A stretch of DNA of 64,000 nucleotides from Pedobacter psychrodurus (lineage in GTDB: Bacteria; Bacteroidota; Bacteroidia; Sphingobacteriales; Sphingobacteriaceae). The DNA lies in contig NZ_SJSO01000014.1 in the NCBI RefSeq assembly GCF_004331735.1, forward strand, positions 86,009 through 150,008. Reading direction: 5' to 3'. Made by a program: the position numbers and the translations under genes. The notes under the pieces were generated by a model. It worked only from the letters and a program-made list of their open reading frames with translations. It was not told the DNA's origin and made no database searches. Positions 44,765 through 54,063 of the stretch are shown here, piece by piece; the stretch's first letter is position 1; each line of letters begins with the position of its first letter.

Positions 44765-46084
44765 TTATTTAGATTCTGGTTTGTTATAGAGCACTGGCAC
44801 CATTTTGATCTGGCGGTAAAGCAAAAACGTTACAATAATGCTTAAAGAAACGTAAATGGCCGAGAAGATATAAAAGGAGTAAGCAATTCCTGGCATTGGC
44901 GTAACCGCATCTTTAGTACGCATAATGCCATAAATGATCCATGGCTGCCTACCAACCTCCGTAACTACCCAACCGGCCTCTAAAGCGATGTAACCAAGCG
45001 GAATGGCGAAAACAAATAATTTCAACAACCAGCGCTTCTCAGTTAAAGGTTTCTTTTTAAATAGAATGAAGAAATAAGTTAAAGATACTAAAAGTAGCAG
45101 TGTACCAATCCCAACCATAATCTGAAAAGCATAATGGGTTATGGCCACTGGCGGATGTTCGTTTTCAGGAATCTGATCCAGCCCCTTAACTTCAGCTTTG
45201 AAATCGCCATGCGCCAGAAAACTTAAAGCACCAGGGATTTCGATTGCACCCTTTACCGTTTTGTCTTTCTCGTTCACAATGCCTCCAATTAATAGTGGAG
45301 CAGGTTTCTCGGTTTTATACAAAGCTTCCATAGCAGCAAGTTTGGCAGGTTGCCTTTTGGCTACATCTTTTGCTGAAATATCGCCACTTAAAGGCTGTAA
45401 TAATGCACCTATACAGGCAAATATTGCCGCAATTTTAAAAGCTTTTAAGTGAAATTCTTTATTGCGGTCTCTCAGAATCATTAAAGCATGTACACCTGCC
45501 ACAGCAAAGCCTGTAGCGGTAAATGCGGCTAAACACATGTGTAAAGCCTGACTAAACCATGCTTTATTGAACATGGCCTGTATGGGATCGATATTAAGGT
45601 ATTGCCCGTTTACAAAATCAAAACCCGCCGGACTGTTCATCCAGGCATTTGCGGCAACCACCAAAATTCCTGAAGCCAGGCCACTTACCCCCACTACCAT
45701 ACCAGTAAACCAATGAAACCATTTATTTAACTTATTCCATCCGTAAAGGAAAAAACCAAGGGCAATGGCTTCTATAAAAAAGGCTGTTCCTTCAAGAGAA
45801 AAAGGCATTCCAAATATTGGTCCAGCATGATCCATAAATTTTGGCCAGAGCAGTCCCAATTCGAATGACAACATGGTACCCGATACCGCGCCCGTAGCGA
45901 AGAATATCGCAACACCTTTACTCCAGGCTTTCGTGAGGTTTTTATACACCTCATCATTTGTTTTAAGCCATTTATAATGCGAAACGGCCATAAAGAAAGG
46001 CATAACCATGCCAATACAAGAAAAAATAATGTGGAAGCCTAATGATAAAGCCATCTGGGAACGGGCTGCGATAAAATCATCCAT
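44765..46084 (-). CDS. cydA: Cytochrome bd oxidase subunit I
   Basis: 439 residues, shorter than the 522-residue E. coli protein because the quinol loop is of the short type. LGFHIIFSCIGM near the start holds the b595-type heme histidine, and GFAVAGVHALM and the family's GRQPWIIYGIMRT near 375-388 follow. Nine or so membrane helices are visible. It oxidises menaquinol and reduces oxygen. A dyad overlapping its promoter suggests redox control. Confidence 0.95.
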   Translation of the reverse strand: MDDFIAARSQMALSLGFHIIFSCIGMVMPFFMAVSHYKWLKTNDEVYKNLTKAWSKGVAIFFATGAVSGTMLSFELGLLWPKFMDHAGPIFGMPFSLEGTAFFIEAIALGFFLYGWNKLNKWFHWFTGMVVGVSGLASGILVVAANAWMNSPAGFDFVNGQYLNIDPIQAMFNKAWFSQALHMCLAAFTATGFAVAGVHALMILRDRNKEFHLKAFKIAAIFACIGALLQPLSGDISAKDVAKRQPAKLAAMEALYKTEKPAPLLIGGIVNEKDKTVKGAIEIPGALSFLAHGDFKAEVKGLDQIPENEHPPVAITHYAFQIMVGIGTLLLLVSLTYFFILFKKKPLTEKRWLLKLFVFAIPLGYIALEAGWVVTEVGRQPWIIYGIMRTKDAVTPMPGIAYSFYIFSAIYVSLSIIVTFLLYRQIKMVPVLYNKPESK

Positions 46085-46098
46085 ATCTGATATTGGAT

Positions 46099-46117
46099 TT
46101 TGTGTAACACAAATATA
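46099..46117 (-). promoter_or_regulatory. cydA promoter -7 element overlapped by a palindrome
   Basis: TTTGTGTAACACAAA at 46099-46113 is a perfect dyad around one central base. On the minus strand TATATTTG (46110-46117) is a perfect -7 element overlapping its right arm, so a bound protein would block transcription. Confidence 0.55.
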
Positions 46118-46677
46118 ACAGATAAGGGTTTAGTTATAGTGGTTTCACCGAAGCAGTTTAGAATTATTTTAAATATAGAACGTTTATAAATTGAAAAAAG
46201 ATTTGGATGTTCGTTGCTACATGAATACAAAATAGTGGGTTGTCATACTGAGGGCTAATTTATTGTATAAAAATCAATATAAATGACTTTTGTAGCGTTT
46301 TAGGCTTTGGAAATGAATGTCAGTATTCCATAGGGTTTGACAATCCCGCTATTCGTTCCAGCCGATGAAAAATCGGCATCCACTACTATCGGGTTTACAA
46401 TGAAAGGTTTGTGCTAGTAATATATTTCCCAAGCTATCCATAATGTTAATTTGTTTTATAAATCAAGATAAAGGTTTTTTTTGCACAAAAATTGATTTTT
46501 AGGCATTTAAACAAATACGTTAATGGTAGCGGAGTCGAAGGATTACAGTGAACTAATTCACTCAAAAAATTATCAGCAAAAAAATTCTTACCCCAATAAA
46601 TTAAGACAACATTATAATCACCGCTTTTGAGATTGCTTCGTCGGCTAAAAAAGCCTTATAGCGATGACGAAAATCTT
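46118..46677. other. 560-bp gene-free gap
   Basis: No gene. It contains a short relative of the secDF-flanking repeat (46341-46396, with GCCGAT/ATCGGC), AT-rich DNA, and a compact stem around GGCTAAAAAAGCC (about 46631-46676). Confidence 0.6.
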
Positions 46678-47577
46678 CTAACCCCCTTTCAACTCATCAT
46701 AAGCAGCAGTTAAGCTCCTTTGAATGCCATCTCCCTGCCATTCGGAGGCATTTGGAATTGAAGTCGCTTTTAAGATGTCTTCTTTGCTCTTACCCGCCTT
46801 GATTTCTCCACTTACAAAAGTTAAAAGATTTTGAAGGTAATTTTGAAAAGCCTTAACATCTGCTTTGTTTCCTGTTACTTTTTCGGGATCTAAGCTGTGT
46901 CCCCAGATAAACAAGGTATCGTTATCAAACTGAGCTAAAATTTTATCCAAGGCTGTAATCCAATTGCCGATGTGTGCCCCATTTTCTCTGTCTATATAAG
47001 GAAACTTACGATTGAACACCAAATCGCCAACATGTGCAATATTTGCATGCTCAAAATGATAAACCGCATCGCCATTGGTATGACCAGAGCCATAATAGTA
47101 AGCTTTTATGTTTTCATCTCCTACTTTTGCACTCCATTTTGTTCCAAAAGTAGTATCGGGCAATAACTGTTTGTCTAAATTATTTGCTTTCTCCGCTCCT
47201 CTTTTTTGGTTCACCAACGAGTTTTGATGCGCCACAACTTTTTCGGCTAAACCTTTAAAGGAAATATTCCCTGCGGTATGGTCGCCATGATGGTGGGTAT
47301 TAATCAGGTATTTGAAAGGTTTTTCGCCAAGTTTTTTTAATTCGTCGATTACATGCGGTGCCGTAGTGGGGAACTGCGCATCTACCACCACAAAACCATT
47401 GCTCGAATTTAACCAGCCGATTGTACCACCCTGCTCGGTAAATATGCCCACATCGTTACGAAGCGGTTTAAAATTATAGGCACGGAACAATTCCTGCTGC
47501 GCAAAAACATCTGTTTTATAAATCGAAAGCAAGGCCATAGCCAATGCCGAATTTTTAATAAAATTTCTTCTTTCCAT
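46678..47577 (-). CDS. Exported metallo-beta-lactamase-fold hydrolase
   Basis: 299 residues. The N-terminus has a twin-arginine-like signal (RRNFIKNSALAMALLSI), so export folded is possible. The fold's metal motif NTHHHGDHTAGN is at about 93-104, with a later GSGHTNGDAVYHF and FIWGHSLD. The arrangement resembles beta-lactamase class B relatives but sequence does not prove beta-lactam hydrolysis. A 67-residue gene lies 75 bp upstream on the same strand. Confidence 0.88.
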   Translation of the reverse strand: MERRNFIKNSALAMALLSIYKTDVFAQQELFRAYNFKPLRNDVGIFTEQGGTIGWLNSSNGFVVVDAQFPTTAPHVIDELKKLGEKPFKYLINTHHHGDHTAGNISFKGLAEKVVAHQNSLVNQKRGAEKANNLDKQLLPDTTFGTKWSAKVGDENIKAYYYGSGHTNGDAVYHFEHANIAHVGDLVFNRKFPYIDRENGAHIGNWITALDKILAQFDNDTLFIWGHSLDPEKVTGNKADVKAFQNYLQNLLTFVSGEIKAGKSKEDILKATSIPNASEWQGDGIQRSLTAAYDELKGG

Positions 47578-47652
47578 TTTGGGATTAAGCTAAAAAACCA
47601 CAGCAAATGCCGTGGTTTAAATCTAATGATTTTGATCGTAAATTAACAAAAT

Positions 47653-47856
47653 TTATATTCCCGAACCCGGTGTGGTGCCTGGCTCATGCCCTGGGCCGAA
47701 TGAATTGTTTTTACGGTCTTTATCTTTATTAAACAAATTGGTAGTCACTTTCGATGATTTGTTCTCATCCAGTGTTCTATCCTCTTTAATATCTTCTGCT
47801 GTTTTATCCAGTAAATCGTTCTCAACAACTTTACCTTTTTCTTTATTTGTTTCCAT
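47653..47856 (-). CDS. Small 67-residue protein, first of a related pair
   Basis: Hydrophilic, Lys/Asp/Glu-rich N-terminal 45 residues, then a glycine/proline-rich end: SFGPGHEPGTTPGSGI (52-67). The gene at 48269-48472 has the same length, and the last 28 residues align without gaps at 14 identities (N40, F42, N43, K44, R48, S52, F53, G54, H57, E58, G60, P63, G64, S65). No signal peptide, no cysteines. I do not know the function. It may be co-transcribed with the MBL hydrolase downstream. Confidence 0.7.
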   Translation of the reverse strand: METNKEKGKVVENDLLDKTAEDIKEDRTLDENKSSKVTTNLFNKDKDRKNNSFGPGHEPGTTPGSGI

Positions 47857-48268
47857 AGTAATTGTAAATTGATGTACTATAGGAACAAGCTAAAAATAAG
47901 ATTGTTTTTATTAGTTTTTTTGGGAATGTGTTTATATATAATTGTTTGGTAATACACAACGTTATTAAGTTAGTTTGTGTTGTTGCGTCATTCCCAACCC
48001 GATAGCTATCGGGTTGCTTGGGAATCTAATACATAAGTTTTAGGATTAGCTTCGCTGAGCACTTTGTGGTTCCCACCTGCATGGGAATGACTACCATTTT
48101 AGAAGCTCAGGACAATCCAGCTTTAGTAACTCATAAAATGCGGCATAACATGACCTTAATGGTTGCTTCGTAATCAACCAAAGCATTTTATCTTAACATA
48201 ACCCAAAGAGGTATCTTCCTCTCTTCAGAAAAGCCATTAGTATTAATAATCATGTTAACCTTTGGTAA
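47857..48268. other. 412-bp gap between the paired small genes
   Basis: Holds a 105-bp inverted-repeat element (47987-48091) and otherwise AT-rich DNA with no gene. Confidence 0.6.
47987..48091. repeat. Inverted-repeat element with GTCATTCCCA ends
   Basis: Outer arms GTCATTCCCA and TGGGAATGAC; inside the left part there is a strong AACCCGATAGC/GCTATCGGGTT hairpin, and TTGGGAATC follows. It looks like a small non-coding hairpin element; one copy was seen. Confidence 0.6.
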
Positions 48269-48472
48269 TTACAACATTGAACCAGGAAGTTTTCCTAATT
48301 CATGAATGCAGCCGAAAGAATGAAATCTTCTTTTATGGATTTTATTGAAATGATTTGAAGATTCAAACGAAAATGGATTAAGGATAAACTTGTAAATGTG
48401 TTTCCTCTCTTTATCTAATTTTTCTTCCTGCTTCGCGTTCTCTAGATTTTGATTGTTTTGACTCTTTTCCAT
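48269..48472 (-). CDS. Small 67-residue protein, second of a related pair
   Basis: 67 residues from the ATG at 48472 (an in-frame start at 48496 would add eight hydrophobic residues). The N-terminal part is basic and hydrophilic. The end reads SFGCIHELGKLPGSML, matching SFGxxHExGxxPGS of the neighbour at 47653-47856 position for position. The middle (YKFILNPFSFESSN) is more hydrophobic than in the partner. Function unknown; it is likely a diverged duplicate. Confidence 0.6.
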   Translation of the reverse strand: MEKSQNNQNLENAKQEEKLDKERKHIYKFILNPFSFESSNHFNKIHKRRFHSFGCIHELGKLPGSML

Positions 48473-49066
48473 GACGATATAGATTATTGAAAACATGGTT
48501 AGTTTCCAGGGTTAACAATTTTAATCAGTATACCTTTTTAAGGTGCATAATGCATTAGTAAAAAGCTATTTAAAATTTGCTTAACCTTATACCACGGGGA
48601 ATTTGATAAGGTTTCGTTCTGGAACTACATTAAAATGGCGTGAAATGCCTTTATCTTAATTAAATATAATCTTTATTTTTGAGTTTTGCAAGAGATTTTT
48701 ATTGGCTTAAATAGTTAAGCGTATATTATTTCAAAATTGATTGTTTATTTTGGAAATCAGCCACAGTGGCATTTAGGCAGATGTAGTCCTGCTCTTTACT
48801 TTACTCGGCTACGCTCCGTGTTCGTTCCGATCAGGTTTAAGTGGCACAGCCTGTAATACTATTTTGGGCTGCAGGGCGCAGAACAGATTAGGCACCATGC
48901 GATTAAACCGTCAATAGCAGCAAAATCCTATCCATTTATACCTGATTAGAGCGGATACCGGCCACGTGCCTAAGGCCTGCAGGCGTATGAGCAAAAAGCA
49001 GGAGTAACTTTAAAATAAAACACATCCTTTGCTTTCCAAAAAAAATCAGCTAAATTTTTGTGCAAA
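48473..49066. other. About 590-bp gene-free gap
   Basis: No gene. A perfect TATTTTTG -7-like motif lies on the plus strand at 48674-48681 without a gene downstream. Degenerate repeat relatives lie at 48785-48842 and the GCGGATACCGGCC repeat at 48951-49003. Confidence 0.6.
48951..49003 (+). repeat. Dispersed intergenic repeat, GCGGATACCGGCC type
   Basis: Second copy of the repeat at 1449, same orientation, with GCCTGCAGG core and GTATGAGCAAA end. Confidence 0.6.
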
Positions 49067-49092
49067 AAAAAGTCCCGATTTTCACCGGGACT
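49067..49092 (-). terminator. Terminator of the cysteine desulfurase gene
   Basis: AGTCCCG and CGGGACT arms with a short loop; the minus strand continues into a T-run. Confidence 0.8.
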
Positions 49093-49114
49093 CTCCTATT
49101 TGGTTAATGATATT

Positions 49115-50263
49115 TTAAGCTAAAGCATTTTGCTTTACTACCATTTTAACTTTTTCTATTACATAATCTAACTCTTCTTTTGTAGTGTATTTGCTAAATG
49201 AAAAGCGTACTGAAGGACGGTTTGGATCGGCATTAATACCATTTAACACATGCGAACCAATATTTGAGCCAGAAGAGCAGGCACTGCCGCCCGAAGCACA
49301 GATGCCATTGATGTCTAAATTAAATAACAACATATCGGCCATATCCATTTCAGGGAAAGACACGTTTAATACAGTGTATAAACTTTTATCGGCATCGGTT
49401 TCACCATTAAAAGCAATTCCTGGGATTTCGGCAATCAGTTGAGCTTTCAAATAATCTTTTAAGCCCTGAATGTACGCCTGATGCTGATCCATTTCTGCAT
49501 AAGCAATTTCTAAGGCCTTAGCTAAGCCTACAATACCATATACATTTTCGGTACCACCGCGCATATTGCGCTCTTGCGCACCACCATAAATCATTGGTGG
49601 GATTTTAATATTGCTGTTTACATACAAAAAGCCAACGCCCTTAGGTCCGTGGAGCTTGTGCGCGGCACATACAATAAAATGTGCTTTAAGCTCGCGTACG
49701 TTATGTGGATAATGGCCCATGGTCTGAACGGTATCGGCATGATAAATGGCATTGTATTTTTCACAGATATCGCCAACTTTAATCATATCGGTTAGTGTAC
49801 CCAACTCGTTATTGGCATGCATTAATGAAACGAAAGTACGTTCGTTATTTTGAAGCAGTTCTTCTAAATGGTTGTAATCAATATTCCCTTTTTCATCAAT
49901 ATTAACGAAACTTAATTTATCGATTTCGCCATTTTTAAGCATCGTATTTAAAGTATGCTCAACAGCATGGTGCTCTATTTTCGAAGTAATGGCGTGTTTA
50001 ATTCCATAAGCTGAAATTCCACAACGGATAGCTGTATTATCAGCCTCGGTACCGCCAGAAGTAAAAAACACTTCAGATGGTGAGGCATTTAACAAACCAG
50101 AAACAGTTTTACGGGCTTTTTCTACAAGCGTTCTTACCTCGCGACCAAGCGCATGAATGGCAGATGGATTACCGAAATAGTTTTCCATCACATTCGTCAT
50201 TTCTGCGATTACTGCTGCATCTAAAGGCGTTGTGGCCGCATTATCTAAATAGACCCTTTTCAT
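49115..50263 (-). CDS. Cysteine desulfurase, NifS/IscS-type
   Basis: 382 residues from the ATG at 50263 (MKRVYLDNAATTPLD, the conserved start; the frame stays open to 50314). The PLP lysine lies in AAHKLHGPKGVGFLY near 200, and the active-site cysteine loop is ASGGSACSSGSNIGSHVL near 325. It removes sulfur from cysteine for Fe-S clusters and tRNA thiolation. No iscU or suf genes accompany it, so a tRNA-thiolation role is possible. Confidence 0.93.
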   Translation of the reverse strand: MKRVYLDNAATTPLDAAVIAEMTNVMENYFGNPSAIHALGREVRTLVEKARKTVSGLLNASPSEVFFTSGGTEADNTAIRCGISAYGIKHAITSKIEHHAVEHTLNTMLKNGEIDKLSFVNIDEKGNIDYNHLEELLQNNERTFVSLMHANNELGTLTDMIKVGDICEKYNAIYHADTVQTMGHYPHNVRELKAHFIVCAAHKLHGPKGVGFLYVNSNIKIPPMIYGGAQERNMRGGTENVYGIVGLAKALEIAYAEMDQHQAYIQGLKDYLKAQLIAEIPGIAFNGETDADKSLYTVLNVSFPEMDMADMLLFNLDINGICASGGSACSSGSNIGSHVLNGINADPNRPSVRFSFSKYTTKEELDYVIEKVKMVVKQNALA

Positions 50264-50327
50264 TTCTACGAATATTTTAAAGTTAGTGTTGCAAAGATGC
50301 CTTGCTAAGGGCAATCTTTGTTTAAAT

Positions 50328-50363
50328 GTTCAGGGTTTAATCGTTTTATTAAACCCCGAACAG
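50328..50363 (-). terminator. Terminator-like hairpin after glmM
   Basis: TGTTCAGGGTTTAA pairs with TTAAACCCCGAACA apart from one mismatch. It lies between glmM and the desulfurase gene, 31 bp beyond the glmM stop. Confidence 0.6.
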
Positions 50364-50393
50364 ATTATGCTTAATCCAGAAATCCTTTAGGGA

Positions 50394-51779
50394 TTAAAGG
50401 TGTAAAATTTCTTTAATGTCAGAAATAATTTTGTTAGCCAAACTCTCGGCAATGGTTTCATTTTCTGCCTCACTGTAAATCCTGATGATCGGTTCAGTGT
50501 TAGAACGGCGCAAATGTACCCAAGTTTTATCAAATTCTATCTTCAAACCATCAATTGTACTATATGGCTGATTTTTATACTTCTCTTCTACTTGTTTCAA
50601 CAGATTATCAATATCCATTTCTGGTGTAAGGGTAATCTTGTTTTTAGAGATGTGGTATTGGGGATAACTGGCTCTCAATACCGAGATCGATTTGCCAAAT
50701 TTAGCTAAATGCGTTAAGAATAAGGCAATACCAACCAAGGCATCTCTTCCATAATGTGATTCAGGATATATAATCCCACCGTTTCCTTCGCCACCAATAA
50801 TCGCATTTGTGGCTTTCATTTTGTTCACTACATTCACCTCTCCTACTGCTGATGCATTGTATTCTGATCCTGCTTTTTCGGTCACATCACGTAATGCACG
50901 TGTTGATGAAAGGTTTGAAACCGTGTTTCCTGGTGTATTTTTTAATACATAATCAGCAACTGCTACCAAAGTATACTCTTCACCGAACATGCTACCATCT
51001 TCGTTTACAAAGCATAAACGGTCAACATCTGGATCAACAACAATACCTAAATCAGCATTCTGTTTCTGAACTTCTTTCGATATTTCAGTTAAATTTTCAG
51101 GAAGTGGCTCAGGATTGTGCGGAAAATATCCGTCTGGTGTACAATATAATTCTATTACCTTGCTCACGCCTAAAGCTTTTAATAAAGCAGGGATAAAAAT
51201 ACCACCTGTTGAGTTTACGCAGTCGATTACTACTTTAAAATCGGCTTTTTTAATGGCCTCAACATCAACTAGTGGTAATGCCAGAACTTTATCGATATGT
51301 TTTTGAAGGTAAGTATCATTTTTAATTACTTTTCCTAATTTATCTACATCAGCAAAATCAAAATCAGCGCTTTCAGCCAGATCTAAAACTTCTTTGCCTT
51401 CTGCATCGCTAATAAATTCACCGTTTGCATTCAGCAATTTTAAGGCATTCCATTGTTTTGGGTTATGGCTCGCGGTTAAAATGATTCCACCACCTGCTTT
51501 TTCATCAGGTACTGCAACTTCTACAGTTGGCGTGGTTGAAAGACCTAAATCGATCACTTCAATACCTAAACCCTGTAAAGTTCCAATAACCAAGTTATTC
51601 ACCATCTCTCCCGAAATACGGGCATCACGGCCTAAAACTATTCTTTTATTGCCTGTTTTTTGTACTACCCAGCTCCCATACGCAGCTGTAAATTTCACAA
51701 TATCAAATGGGGTTAAGCCGTCTCCAGCCCTTCCGCCAATGGTTCCTCGTATTCCTGAAATCGATTTTATTAAAGTCAC
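50394..51779 (-). CDS. glmM: Phosphoglucosamine mutase / phosphohexomutase
   Basis: 461 residues with the four domains of alpha-D-phosphohexomutases. The phosphoserine loop ILTASHNP places the serine at about 104; the metal loop DPDVDR is near 250, GGEGNGGIIYPESHYGRD near 335 supplies sugar specificity, and the phosphate-binding RRSNTEPIIRIY is near 427. It makes glucosamine-1-phosphate for cell-wall and lipopolysaccharide synthesis, though a phosphomannomutase role cannot be excluded. Transcribed away from the methyltransferase gene. Confidence 0.88.
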   Translation of the reverse strand: MTLIKSISGIRGTIGGRAGDGLTPFDIVKFTAAYGSWVVQKTGNKRIVLGRDARISGEMVNNLVIGTLQGLGIEVIDLGLSTTPTVEVAVPDEKAGGGIILTASHNPKQWNALKLLNANGEFISDAEGKEVLDLAESADFDFADVDKLGKVIKNDTYLQKHIDKVLALPLVDVEAIKKADFKVVIDCVNSTGGIFIPALLKALGVSKVIELYCTPDGYFPHNPEPLPENLTEISKEVQKQNADLGIVVDPDVDRLCFVNEDGSMFGEEYTLVAVADYVLKNTPGNTVSNLSSTRALRDVTEKAGSEYNASAVGEVNVVNKMKATNAIIGGEGNGGIIYPESHYGRDALVGIALFLTHLAKFGKSISVLRASYPQYHISKNKITLTPEMDIDNLLKQVEEKYKNQPYSTIDGLKIEFDKTWVHLRRSNTEPIIRIYSEAENETIAESLANKIISDIKEILHL

Positions 51780-51801
51780 TGTATATAATTTAATTGAGGC
51801 T

Positions 51802-51809
51802 CAAAAATA
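51802..51809 (-). promoter_or_regulatory. -7 element for glmM
   Basis: The minus strand reads TATTTTTG, a perfect consensus match 23 bp before the start codon. No clear -33 element. Confidence 0.4.
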
Positions 51810-52014
51810 AGAAAAAAAACAAGATAGCTGCTATTTTGAAGTGTTTGTGCACGTTAATTTACATTGCTTTTATATCTATTTACACGATCAATTTTCTAGA
51901 ATTGAGAGTATGCTCAAAAACAAACGTATGTTTAATTGGATGGCGTATTCATAATATTCTTGCAACTTTATTGCATAAAAGTAAATTCTAACTTTACTAG
52001 CGATTGTAAAACCT

Positions 52015-52022
52015 TATATTTG
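52015..52022 (+). promoter_or_regulatory. -7 element for the methyltransferase operon
   Basis: TATATTTG, perfect TAnnTTTG match, 30 bp before the ATG. The -33 position is poor. Confidence 0.45.
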
Positions 52023-52051
52023 CATCTTTTTAAGATACAAACGGCTTTTAT

Positions 52052-52783
52052 ATGCAGCGCAAGTGGTTTCAATATTGGTTCAATTCGCCATATTATCATA
52101 TTCTTTATCAACAACGAAATGATGCTGAAGCCGAGTTTTTCATTGATAAACTTACGCATTTTCTTCATCCGAAGACCGATGCTAAAATGCTGGATATTGC
52201 CTGTGGAAAAGGCAGACATTCAATCTATCTAAACAAAAAAGGCTTCGATGTTACCGGAATAGATCTTTCGGAACAAAGCATAAAATACGCCAAGCAATTC
52301 GAAAACAATAAATTACATTTTTTGGTACACGATATGCGTAGGCTATTTTACATCAATTACTTTGATCTAGCCTTAAACCTGTTTACCAGTTTTGGTTATT
52401 TCGACACCGAAAAAGACCATGTAAATGCGCTTAAAACCTTTCGGAAATGTTTAACAGCTGAGGGGATTTTGGTTCTTGATTATTTTAACACCGAAAAAAT
52501 TATCCGCAACTTAAATTCTTGCGAAACGAAATCGCTTGATGGGATAACTTTCAATATCACAAAAAATGTTATTGATGGGAAAATTATTAAAAAGATAAAT
52601 TTCGAAGACAAACAAAAAGTATATAATTTCGAAGAACGGGTACAGGCATTTAGTTTTGAAGATTTTGAACGCATGCTGAACAAGGCTGGGATGGTTATCG
52701 AAAAAACCTTTGGTAACTATGGCTTAGCGGATTTTGATGAAAACAGTTCAGACCGGTTAATCTTAATCTGTAAAAAAGCATGA
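52052..52783 (+). CDS. Class I SAM-dependent methyltransferase
   Basis: 243 residues. Motif I KMLDIACGKGRHSIYL is at about 47-62, DVTGIDLSEQSIKYAK near 68, and the acidic motif near 110 (YFDLALNLFTSFGYF). It belongs to the Methyltransf_25-like group; the substrate is unknown. The start overlaps nothing, and the stop overlaps the PAP2 gene by 4 bp, with the ZIP transporter third in the operon. Confidence 0.88.
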   Translation: MQRKWFQYWFNSPYYHILYQQRNDAEAEFFIDKLTHFLHPKTDAKMLDIACGKGRHSIYLNKKGFDVTGIDLSEQSIKYAKQFENNKLHFLVHDMRRLFYINYFDLALNLFTSFGYFDTEKDHVNALKTFRKCLTAEGILVLDYFNTEKIIRNLNSCETKSLDGITFNITKNVIDGKIIKKINFEDKQKVYNFEERVQAFSFEDFERMLNKAGMVIEKTFGNYGLADFDENSSDRLILICKKA

Positions 52784-53343
52784 TAGAAAGCATACAGCAA
52801 TTTGATGTAGAATTGTTTTTGAAAATCCACCGCGGACTTTCAAACGGCTTTTTTGATTGGCTGATGCCATTAATGCGCAACCGTTTCTTTTGGTCGCCAC
52901 TTTACCTTTTTATTGTAGTTTTTTGTATCAAACAGTATAAAAAACAAGGTTATTATATTATCGGCATGGTTCTTTTCACTTTTGCGATGGGTGATTTGAT
53001 TGCTTCTAGGGTTGTAAAACCATGGGTATCCAGAGTGAGACCCTGCAACGATTTAAGCTTGACGAATGATATCATCCACCGCGTACCCTGTGGAAGCGGC
53101 TTAAGTTTTCCCTCTGCGCACGCTACCAATCATTTTGCTATAGCTATTTTTTTAATCTGCATTTTTTATAGCAGATGGAAACCTATTTTACCTATTGGCA
53201 TATTCTGGGCGTTGATTATCAGTTTTGCGCAGGTGTATGTTGGCGTCCATTACCCTGTTGATGTAACTACCGGCGCTTTGCTAGGTATAACAATAGGCAT
53301 TATTTGTTCGAGAATATTTAAAAAATTACAACCTGATTTTTAA
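52780..53343 (+). CDS. PAP2-family membrane phosphatase
   Basis: 187 residues with four to six helices. The phosphatase triad is present: KPWVSRVRP near 79, PSAHATNHF near 109 and the last histidine in VGVHYPVDV near 156. The family hydrolyses lipid or isoprenoid phosphates (undecaprenyl-diphosphate, lipid A or phosphatidic acid). The window gives no clue which. The start overlaps the methyltransferase stop by 4 bp. Confidence 0.9.
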   Translation: MIESIQQFDVELFLKIHRGLSNGFFDWLMPLMRNRFFWSPLYLFIVVFCIKQYKKQGYYIIGMVLFTFAMGDLIASRVVKPWVSRVRPCNDLSLTNDIIHRVPCGSGLSFPSAHATNHFAIAIFLICIFYSRWKPILPIGIFWALIISFAQVYVGVHYPVDVTTGALLGITIGIICSRIFKKLQPDF

Positions 53344-53346
53344 CTT

Positions 53347-54063
53347 ATGGAAATCTGGAAACTCTGTGTACTCTTTTTCTGTGCCTTTTTAGGTGGAACC
53401 GCTATCTTTTTAGTAAGAAGTGATAAATCTAAATTACTTAAACTGATTTTATCTTTCAGCGGAGCCTATTTATTTGCTATTACGGTTTTACATTTAATTC
53501 CTGATGCCTACAGTGGACCTGATAAATGGCAGATTGGCGTTTTTATCCTTATTGGTTTTTTATTACAGATTTTCCTGGAACAGTTTTCAGAAGGTGTAGA
53601 ACATGGCCATATTCATAAACATCACGACGGGCATGTTTTTCCCTTTGGGATTATGATTAGTTTGTGTTTGCATGCTTTTTTAGAGGGAATGCCATTAGCA
53701 AAAGAACAGCATAATGAACTGATTTTCGGAATTTCGTTACACCACATCCCGGCTGCTTTTGCATTAGCCAGTATATTAATGCAAAACCATTTTAAGAAAA
53801 GCAGCATTGTATTTTACCTGATTGTGTTTGCCATTATGGCGCCTCTGGGCTTTTATGTAAGTGTTGGCTTAAGCAACGGTACTATTGGAGGCATTGATGC
53901 TTATTTCAATAAAATTATGGGTATTGTAATTGGTATTTTCTTACATATTTCTACCACCATCTTATTCGAATCAAGTGCCGATCATAAAATCAATACACGA
54001 AAAATGATTGCCGTTTTATTGGGGATTGGTGTAGCATTGATTGGTTTCTTTGCAGGGCACTAG
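53347..54063 (+). CDS. ZIP-family metal transporter
   Basis: 238 residues with about eight helices. The metal-site motifs HAFLEGMPL (near 107) and HHIPAAFAL (near 137) are in place, and a histidine-rich loop HGHIHKHHDGH lies near 92, as in zinc and iron ZIP proteins. It probably imports or balances Zn2+ or Fe2+ across the inner membrane. Third gene of the methyltransferase-PAP2-ZIP operon, 3 bp after PAP2. Confidence 0.9.
   Translation: MEIWKLCVLFFCAFLGGTAIFLVRSDKSKLLKLILSFSGAYLFAITVLHLIPDAYSGPDKWQIGVFILIGFLLQIFLEQFSEGVEHGHIHKHHDGHVFPFGIMISLCLHAFLEGMPLAKEQHNELIFGISLHHIPAAFALASILMQNHFKKSSIVFYLIVFAIMAPLGFYVSVGLSNGTIGGIDAYFNKIMGIVIGIFLHISTTILFESSADHKINTRKMIAVLLGIGVALIGFFAGH

Noticed and set aside
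43500..44765. cydX-like small subunit gene
   Set aside because: No short hydrophobic frame with a start was found after cydB or between cydA and cydB.
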